Shown here piece after piece: positions 59,194-64,000 of a stretch of DNA of 64,000 nucleotides (positions within the stretch are counted from its first letter, which is position 1; each line of letters opens with the position of its first letter). The stretch spans positions 1-64,000 of the forward strand of contig NZ_FORC01000007.1 in the NCBI RefSeq assembly GCF_900113905.1, read 5' to 3'. Both the position numbers and the translations under genes were made by a program. Source of the DNA: Phytopseudomonas argentinensis. Lineage in GTDB: Bacteria > Pseudomonadota > Gammaproteobacteria > Pseudomonadales > Pseudomonadaceae. The notes under the pieces are model-generated. The model saw only the letters and a program-made list of their open reading frames with translations. It was not told the origin of the DNA and did not search any database.

Positions 59194-59969
59194 TCGTTTT
59201 CCCTCAGCACATAGGTACTCTGGCCCTGGCGTTCGCGCCACAGATACCAGGCGAAGGCGCCGGCCACGCCGACCAGTACCAGCAGCAGGCCAAAGAACAG
59301 GGTGCGTGCCCGCGAGACGCTTTCATCGAGCATCCAGATACCCAGGAAGGAGCTCAGCGGCGGCCGCGCGTCGTCACGCAGGTTGCGCATCGCCGCCTTG
59401 ATCGCGGTGACCGAAACACCGTCGTAGTTCAGTCCGGAAATGCTGTTGGCCACCAGGGTCTTGATCTGCGGGATCAACTGGTCGACATCGGTATCGGGCT
59501 CATAACGGATCAGCACCGACGCCGAGGAAGGCGAGATCACCCGCTTGAGCAGGTCATTGTCGGGCAGCACCACGTGCACCCGCGCCGACAGCACGCCATC
59601 GATCTGCGAAACGGTGTGCGACAGTTCCTCGCTGAGGGCGTAAACCATCTGCGCCCGCTCCTGCACCGGCGAGGACACCAGGCCGTTGTTCTTGAACACT
59701 TCGCCCATGTTGGAAAACTGCTGCTGCGGCAGGCCGGCCTCTTCGAGCAACGCCACCGCGTCGGAGAGCCGCTCCTGGGGCACGCTGATGGTGATGCGGC
59801 CATCCTCCTGGACCTGGCGCTGGGCCGCGATGCCCTCGCGCAGCAAGGCGGCAACCATGCTGTTGGCTTCACGCTCGCCGAGGTTGCTGTACAGCACCAT
59901 GCCGTCACAGGCCTGCAGCAGCAAGGTCAGCAGCAATAATGCGAACAGTCGCAGAGGATGCCCGCTCAT
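59190..59969 (-). CDS. sctJ: SctJ: T3SS inner-membrane ring lipoprotein (YscJ/PrgK)
   Basis: A 259-residue lipoprotein precursor: MSGHPLRLFALLLLTLLLQAC with lipobox LLQAC, two ring-building motifs (LYSNLGEREANSMVAALLRE; RVHVVLPDNDLLKR...SASVLIRY), IPQIKTLVANSISGLNYDGV, and a C-terminal membrane helix (TLFFGLLLVLVGVAGAFAWY). ATG 59969 with AAGGGG upstream was preferred to the GTG at 59975, whose Shine-Dalgarno spacing is too short. Confidence 0.95.
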   Translation of the reverse strand: MSGHPLRLFALLLLTLLLQACDGMVLYSNLGEREANSMVAALLREGIAAQRQVQEDGRITISVPQERLSDAVALLEEAGLPQQQFSNMGEVFKNNGLVSSPVQERAQMVYALSEELSHTVSQIDGVLSARVHVVLPDNDLLKRVISPSSASVLIRYEPDTDVDQLIPQIKTLVANSISGLNYDGVSVTAIKAAMRNLRDDARPPLSSFLGIWMLDESVSRARTLFFGLLLVLVGVAGAFAWYLWRERQGQSTYVLRENE

Positions 59970-59971
59970 GC

Positions 59972-60379
59972 TCACTGGCCCCTTAGCAGGGTGTTGGCGG
60001 AACCGGAAATCTGCGTGGCGCCGCGCACCACCATCTGGGTCTCGATGGAGTAATCGAAGACCCGGCTGAGGGAGCCGACCAGGCGGTCGACCTGCTGCTC
60101 ATTGACCTTGCCCGGCTCGACGCCGGCGCCCTTGTCCACTGTCGCGTTGCTGGCATAGGGCGAGCGCTCCACCGCAGCGCCCTCGGAAAACCCCCGTGAG
60201 CGGTCGATAAAGCCATTGAGGCGCTCCATCAGGTTCTCGCCGATCTGGTTGGGGCTGGCGCCCTGGGGCATGCCCTTGGCCTGGCTGGCCATGTGCTCGA
60301 AGAGGTTCTGCGAGACCTGGGCGACATCCTGGCCGGCGGCCGAGGGGGCCGCCGTGGCAACTGCTGCGCTGACTGTCAT
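59972..60379 (-). CDS. sctI: SctI: T3SS inner rod protein (NolB/YscI-like)
   Basis: 135 residues, Ala/Gln-rich without a Sec signal. The C-terminal VGSLSRVFDYSIETQMVVRG-type stretch and the ending ATQISGSANTLLRGQ are the conserved rod signature (helix with 'xxxxETxLVxxxxxxxxxxxxxLLRGQ'). It is encoded directly before sctJ, as nolB is before rhcJ in rhizobia. Confidence 0.85.
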   Translation of the reverse strand: MTVSAAVATAAPSAAGQDVAQVSQNLFEHMASQAKGMPQGASPNQIGENLMERLNGFIDRSRGFSEGAAVERSPYASNATVDKGAGVEPGKVNEQQVDRLVGSLSRVFDYSIETQMVVRGATQISGSANTLLRGQ

Positions 60380-60394
60380 GGCCGATCCCCGTGG

Positions 60395-60598
60395 TTATTC
60401 TTCGTCGTCCGCGGTGGCTTCCTTGAGGATCTCCTGGGCCCGCGGCATGACGATGAACTGACCGCCGAGGATGATCGCCTGGGTGATCATGTCGTCGGTG
60501 AGCTGATCCTCGGCCTGGGCATTTTCCAATGCCTGGTCGAATTCGGCTTCGGGGGTGTTCTGGGTACTGGTATTACCATCAACCTGGGTGACTGCCAT
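60395..60598 (-). CDS. Small T3SS protein, needle/pilin candidate (SctF/NopA-like)
   Basis: 67 residues: an acidic polar N-terminal half (MAVTQVDGNTSTQNTPEAEF) and a helical C-terminal half (MITQAIILGGQFIVMPRAQE). There is no signal peptide. Size and place (first small gene before sctI-J, after the short secretin piece) fit the needle subunit, for which no other candidate exists in the window, but no family motif was recognised. GGAGA lies upstream of the ATG. Confidence 0.5.
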   Translation of the reverse strand: MAVTQVDGNTSTQNTPEAEFDQALENAQAEDQLTDDMITQAIILGGQFIVMPRAQEILKEATADDEE

Positions 60599-60625
60599 GG
60601 GATCTCTCCTTTCTCGTCTTGAGGT

Positions 60626-61309
60626 TTACTCGTCCGCACTCTTGACCACCTGAATGCCGGCACTGCCGCGAAACACCCGCACGCCCCGTTCGCGAACCAC
60701 ATCGGGCTCTGCCGCGACCACCGGACCCTGCAACTGATCGATGCGTTGCTGAACCAGTGCCATGTAGGGCGGCGGCCCGGAAATCAGCATGCCGTCGCCG
60801 TGAAAACTGCTGCGCAGCGACAGGTGCTTGCCCGCTACGCCCAGCTCGTCCAGGGAGGCCTGCAGCTCGTCGAGCTGGAAACCACTGGGTTCGAACTGGC
60901 GAATCTCGATCTCTTCCTCGCTGTTCACATGCAGCATGTTGCCGTCGAAAAACCAGGTCAGGCCGCTGTTGCCACATAGCGCCTCGAGAAACTCGCCGGC
61001 GCTGGCCGCCCGCAGATTGCTCTGGGCGCGCCCCTTGACCCGGTTGGAAATCGCCATCGGCAGGCCAAGGTTGCGCCCGAAGGCTTCCAGCGCACCACGC
61101 AGGTCCTGGTTGATCACCACGTAGGCATAGGGTTGATCGAACCAGAGCGGCGTCGCATCGGCCCGCGCCAGCCCCGCACTGCCCGCCAGCAACAGCAGGG
61201 CCAACGCCAGGCCCCGCCTGACGCTGCCACTATCGGCGCAGGCAGGTCGATGAAACAACCGCCGCCCGGCAACAATCACAAGATTTCGCAGCCGCTTCAC
61301 AGATGCCAT
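60626..61309 (-). CDS. SctC1: N-terminal secretin piece (NolW/RhcC1-like)
   Basis: 227 residues from MASVKRLRNL: a signal-like segment (GLALALLLLAGSAGLARAD), then N0 and N1 periplasmic domains (WFDQPYAYVVINQDLRGALE; LPMAISNRVKGRAQSNLRAA; TWFFDGNMLHVNSEEEIEIR; LISGPPPYMALVQQRIDQLQ). The membrane-spanning secretin domain of a normal SctC (about 500-600 residues) is missing; it stops as RhcC1/NolW does in rhizobial systems. It heads the long minus-strand T3SS operon. The start codon is uncertain, since no good ribosome site was found. Confidence 0.85.
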   Translation of the reverse strand: MASVKRLRNLVIVAGRRLFHRPACADSGSVRRGLALALLLLAGSAGLARADATPLWFDQPYAYVVINQDLRGALEAFGRNLGLPMAISNRVKGRAQSNLRAASAGEFLEALCGNSGLTWFFDGNMLHVNSEEEIEIRQFEPSGFQLDELQASLDELGVAGKHLSLRSSFHGDGMLISGPPPYMALVQQRIDQLQGPVVAAEPDVVRERGVRVFRGSAGIQVVKSADE

Positions 61310-61366
61310 TGCCGATGGCTCTATAGAATGCCCGGCACGTCCCGGATCAACCCAGGAGCACCGCCC

Positions 61367-62176
61367 TTGCCGTCGATTTTCTCCCGCCATACCCTGCTGC
61401 TCGCCAGCTTCGTTCTGCTCGGCGCCTGTGGCAGCAACGCGCCCAGCAATGCGTCCGCCCCAGCGGGTGATGACGCCTACCAGCGGCTGATGAAACTGGC
61501 CGGCGATGTCGAGGCACGCGGTGACCGCGGTACTGCCGCGACCCTGTATCAACGTGCCGTCGAGCAGCCCGGTGCCGGCTTCGAAGCCTGGCAACGGCTG
61601 GGCCGCGCGCGGCTGGACAGCGGTAATGCCCGCGGCGCCGAGCAGGCCTACCAGAAAGCCGTCGCGCTGGAGCCGGACAACCCTGCGGCTCTGCTCGGCC
61701 TGGGCACTGCACAGTTGCGCCTGGGTTACCCGGAACGTGCCCAGCCGTTGCTGGCCAGCGCGGCCGAGGGGCTGCCCGGCGATGCCCAGGCCTTTGCCCG
61801 CCTGGGCGCCGCCGAAGCGCAACTGGGCAATATCGCCGCCATGCAGCGTGCCTTCGCCACCGCCCGCCAGCTGGCGCCTGGCGATCTCGATGCGCGCAGC
61901 AACCTGGCGCTGGCCTACGCCCTCAATGGCGACAGCGCCAATGCGCTGCGCGAAATCCAGGGTATTGACCGCGCGCCCACGGCGCAGCGGCGCCACCAGC
62001 GCAATGCGCTGCTGGTTCAGGTGCTGGCCGGCGCCCAGGGCAAACCGGCCAGCGTGCAGCTCGACGACACCAGCACCGCCCAACGCCAGGCCCTGATCGC
62101 CGAGGCGCAGCGCATCGCGGCCATTCACGACCCCGCCGAACGGGCACGCGCCCTGGGCTTGAGCGCCGGCCAGTAG
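61367..62176 (+). CDS. TPR lipoprotein in the T3SS cluster (TadD-like)
   Basis: 269 residues from a TTG (61367-61369) with AGGAG 8 bp upstream; an ATG at 61328 is the alternative. Lipoprotein signal HTLLLASFVLLGACGS with lipidation Cys after LGA. The body has several tetratricopeptide repeats (AGDVEARGDRGTAATLYQRA, LGRARLDSGNARGAEQAYQK, PAALLGLGTAQLRLGYPERA, SNLALAYALNGDSANALREI). This is like a TadD/PilF-type pilotin or assembly factor, here probably for the split secretin. It is divergent from sctC1 with only 57 bp between starts. Confidence 0.8.
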   Translation: MPSIFSRHTLLLASFVLLGACGSNAPSNASAPAGDDAYQRLMKLAGDVEARGDRGTAATLYQRAVEQPGAGFEAWQRLGRARLDSGNARGAEQAYQKAVALEPDNPAALLGLGTAQLRLGYPERAQPLLASAAEGLPGDAQAFARLGAAEAQLGNIAAMQRAFATARQLAPGDLDARSNLALAYALNGDSANALREIQGIDRAPTAQRRHQRNALLVQVLAGAQGKPASVQLDDTSTAQRQALIAEAQRIAAIHDPAERARALGLSAGQ

Positions 62177-62202
62177 GCCCAGCCGGCACGCCATGGAATG
62201 GT

Positions 62203-62598
62203 TCATCGACCGCCTCCGGTATCGCTCTGCGCCGCCTGCTCCTGCCGGCGGCGGCGTTTCTCGTCGGTTTCGAAACCTTCCAGGTACGACTGCGCCGCCC
62301 GGCCCACCGGTGCGGCCAGGGTCGGGCCGGTCTGCCGGCCACGCAGCAGGTCACCCCGGCGCTCGACCATCTGCAGCAGATTGGCGTTGTTGGCGCAGCC
62401 GGGCGGTAGCGGCAACAACTCGCCTTCGTCGACCGGCTGACCCTGCTCGCTGACGCGACGGCAGGCATCCGGCACCAGCAGGGCCTGGCCATTGCCGTCG
62501 ATGACGGTCTGGTAGCCAGGGGAATAGCTCGGCGCCTGCAGCTGCGTCTGGCAGGCGCCGAGCAGCAGGCAGGTGGACAGCACGCTCAGACGCGTCAT
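62203..62598 (-). CDS. Small lipoprotein of the secretin locus
   Basis: 131 residues from MTRLSVLSTCLLLGACQTQL, lipobox LLGAC; GGGAG lies 7 bp upstream of the ATG at 62598. An in-frame ATG at 62616 overlaps the upstream stop as ATGA and is the alternative. The mature protein is short, with two further Cys (VPDACRRV, LPPGCANNANLLQMVERRGD) and an Arg/Gln-rich tail. The 'PPGCANxxNL..MVxRxxDL..GR' stretch recalls CpaD-type pilus assembly proteins. Probably an outer-membrane partner of the secretin downstream in the text of the locus (62613-63890). Confidence 0.7.
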   Translation of the reverse strand: MTRLSVLSTCLLLGACQTQLQAPSYSPGYQTVIDGNGQALLVPDACRRVSEQGQPVDEGELLPLPPGCANNANLLQMVERRGDLLRGRQTGPTLAAPVGRAAQSYLEGFETDEKRRRRQEQAAQSDTGGGR

Positions 62599-62612
62599 CG
62601 CGCAACTCCCGT

Positions 62613-63890
62613 TCATTGCACGTGGAACCCGAAGGAACTGCTGCGTGCCGGTGCATCGGCACGCGCGCCCAGGGTACGATCCAGGGGCGTGAGCATCGCC
62701 TGGGTCTGCACCGGCTCGACCAGATAGGGCGTGATGAGGATCACCAGCTCGGTTTCGTTCTGCTGGAAGCGCTTGGAGCGAAACAGGTTGCCGAGAATCG
62801 GCATGTCGCCGAGCAGCGGGACTTTCTCAAGATCCTGGGCGTTCTCGCGCTGGAACAGACCGGCGATCGCGAAGGTCTGCCCGCTGCCCACCTCGACCCG
62901 GGTATCGGCGCGGCGCACGCGGAACGACGGCACGCGGAAACCGGACACCTCCAGGGTGCTGCCGCCCATCAGGCTGCTGACTTCCGGGCGCACCTGCAGG
63001 CCGATGCGGTCCCCCGGCAACAGGGTCGGGCTGAACAACAGCGACACCCCGTAGGACTTGTATTCGATACCGACCAGGTCGCTGTTCACCGGCACCGGCA
63101 CCGGCACTTCGCCACCGGCCAGGAAGCTCGCCGTTTCACCGGTCATGGCGGTGATGTTGGGCTCGGCGAGAATCTCCAGCACGCCATTGCTCTGCAGCGC
63201 CTCGAGCACGGTATCGATATTGAAGTTGCCGCTGTCCAGGCCCACGCCGATCAGGTTGGAGGCGCCGGCAGCCGCTTCGGCGGCCAGATTGCCGCCGGTG
63301 AGCAGGCCGAACGAAAAGGTGCCGTTGTTGAACAACGCATTCCAGCTCACCCCGTAGCGCAGCAACTCCTCGCGGGACACTTCGGCGAAACGCACGCGAA
63401 TGTTGACCTGCGCCGAACCCGGATAGGTCGCGGTGTTCACCGCGCCCTGCCAGTCCTGCCCGGCGGGGTCGAGCATGGCGTTGAGGTCCAGCGCCTCGCC
63501 GACGCTGCTGACCTGGCCACTGGCCGCCAGGCGATTACCGACGCCCTGAACCTCGGCGCCGCTCTGCGGGTGGCGGTTGCGCAACGCACTGCTGATCGGC
63601 CGGCCATTGCTGCCGACGTTGATCTGCAGCGAGGCGATCTCCCGCTCGTCGCTGCCCAGGGCCACCAGGGTGGTATGCCCAGCCCGCTTGCCGAACAGGT
63701 AGATGACGCCGGGCGAAACCACCTGTAGGTCGGCGATGCCCGGCTCGGCGACCATCACCGCGTCCACCGGCTCGGCGAAGCGCATGATGCGCCCCTCACC
63801 AGTGGCCAGCTGGATGTCACCGCCCAGCGGCGCCTGTGCCATGGCCAGCAGGGGCAGGCAGCAGAGCATCAGCAATAGCCCACGCATCAT
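62613..63890 (-). CDS. Secretin, CpaC/RhcC2-like (second half of split T3SS secretin, or Tad secretin)
   Basis: 425 residues. Signal peptide MRGLLLMLCCLPLLAMAQA, then a pilus-type N-terminal domain (GRIMRFAEPVDAVMVAEPGI, VYLFGKRAGHTTLVAL-like, here VIYLFGKRAGHTTLVALG), a short BON-like middle, and a C-terminal secretin domain (ILAEPNITAMTGETASFLAG, GGEVPVPVP, VPLLGDMPILGNLFRSKRFQ, ELVILITPYLVEP). The gate signatures are intact. It has the domain order of CpaC/RcpA, and RhcC2 of rhizobial T3SS is, to my knowledge, of the same kind. Its place beside a lone SctC1 favours the T3SS. It overlaps both neighbours by 4 bp. Confidence 0.85.
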   Translation of the reverse strand: MMRGLLLMLCCLPLLAMAQAPLGGDIQLATGEGRIMRFAEPVDAVMVAEPGIADLQVVSPGVIYLFGKRAGHTTLVALGSDEREIASLQINVGSNGRPISSALRNRHPQSGAEVQGVGNRLAASGQVSSVGEALDLNAMLDPAGQDWQGAVNTATYPGSAQVNIRVRFAEVSREELLRYGVSWNALFNNGTFSFGLLTGGNLAAEAAAGASNLIGVGLDSGNFNIDTVLEALQSNGVLEILAEPNITAMTGETASFLAGGEVPVPVPVNSDLVGIEYKSYGVSLLFSPTLLPGDRIGLQVRPEVSSLMGGSTLEVSGFRVPSFRVRRADTRVEVGSGQTFAIAGLFQRENAQDLEKVPLLGDMPILGNLFRSKRFQQNETELVILITPYLVEPVQTQAMLTPLDRTLGARADAPARSSSFGFHVQ

Positions 63891-64000
63891 GAGGCACCTG
63901 CCAGAGCGGCGGGCGCCGGCTCGCTTTTCTCGGCCCGCGCGGTACTCGGCGTGCCGATTACCTTGATCGCCTGCAGGCTGTATTCGGGGGCCAGTTCAGT
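63887..64000 (-). CDS. C-terminal end of an unidentified protein, cut by window edge
   Basis: The last 37 codons of a minus-strand gene entering from the right: TELAPEYSLQAIKVIGTPST followed by an Ala/Pro/Glu-rich tail and a TGA overlapping the secretin ATG (ATGA). Translational coupling places it in the same operon as the secretin. In Tad loci this would be cpaB/rcpC; the visible part is too short to decide. Confidence 0.6.
   Translation of the reverse strand, partial: TELAPEYSLQAIKVIGTPSTARAEKSEPAPAALAGAS

Noticed and set aside
60626..62206. A 526-residue SctC1 using the farthest upstream in-frame start
   Set aside because: The extra ~300 residues lie antisense to a well-supported TPR lipoprotein gene and have no domain; the start near 61309 gives a signal-like segment.
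62613..63890. Conventional one-piece SctC secretin
   Set aside because: The N-terminus is a pilus-type domain rather than the N0-N1 of SctC, and a separate N0-N1 protein exists at 60626-61309.

Overview
The window is a piece of a high-GC gammaproteobacterial chromosome, almost certainly Pseudomonas. Two blocks match well-known Pseudomonas gene orders: ubiE-ubiJ-ubiB-hisI-hisE-tatABC-rsmE, and the quaternary-amine block fdhA-purU-soxGADB-glyA-ltaE-gbcB/gbcA plus caiX-cdhCAB/cdhR. All calls come from reading translated sequence and motifs; no database search was run.

Layout. 1-1500: an A+T-richer scar of broken transposase genes (a REP-associated tyrosine transposase remnant and the tail of an IS4-type transposase) with repeated leaders. 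1498-12021 (minus): a contact-dependent inhibition operon, cdiB-cdiA-cdiI, whose CdiA ends in a PD-(D/E)XK-like nuclease toxin. 12237-18821: a PHA-system protein, then ubiquinone synthesis, two histidine-pathway enzymes, the Tat translocase and rsmE. 19051-21752: an acyltransferase, a MITE-like element, a VOC protein, a YiiX-like hydrolase and a lipoprotein. 21883-33604: one-carbon and sarcosine catabolism (fdhA, purU, soxGADB, glyA), a TraX-like protein and ltaE. 33605-34798: 1.2 kb of noncoding DNA with a cluster of DnaA-box-like sites. 34799-37546: divergent gbcB/gbcA. 37858-49864: two giant paralogous proteins, probably type III secretion (T3SS) translocators or secreted substrates, on either side of the carnitine operon caiX-cdhCAB and its regulator cdhR. 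50567-64000: a winged-helix/NB-ARC regulator and a long T3SS operon (sctU,T,S,R,Q,O,N,L,K,J,I, a small needle candidate and a short NolW/RhcC1-type secretin piece). Beyond it lie a divergent TPR lipoprotein, a small lipoprotein and a second, CpaC/RhcC2-like secretin that runs towards the right edge.

How the genes work together. Carnitine is oxidised (CdhA), cleaved (CdhC) and hydrolysed (CdhB) to glycine betaine. GbcAB demethylates that to dimethylglycine. The dimethylglycine demethylase step is not in the window. SoxBDAG turns sarcosine into glycine, GlyA and LtaE interconvert glycine, serine and threonine, and PurU and FdhA handle the released one-carbon units. These are host-abundant compounds, and the genes sit directly beside a rhizobial-type T3SS and near a CDI system, which suggests an organism that lives with eukaryotes and competes with neighbours.

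Most notable points: SctU has SEDG where the NPTH self-cleavage motif should be; the secretin appears split, with lipoprotein genes between the parts; the two giant T3SS-linked paralogues end in a shared EF-hand-like module, tandemly duplicated in one; and the 1.2 kb DnaA-box cluster.
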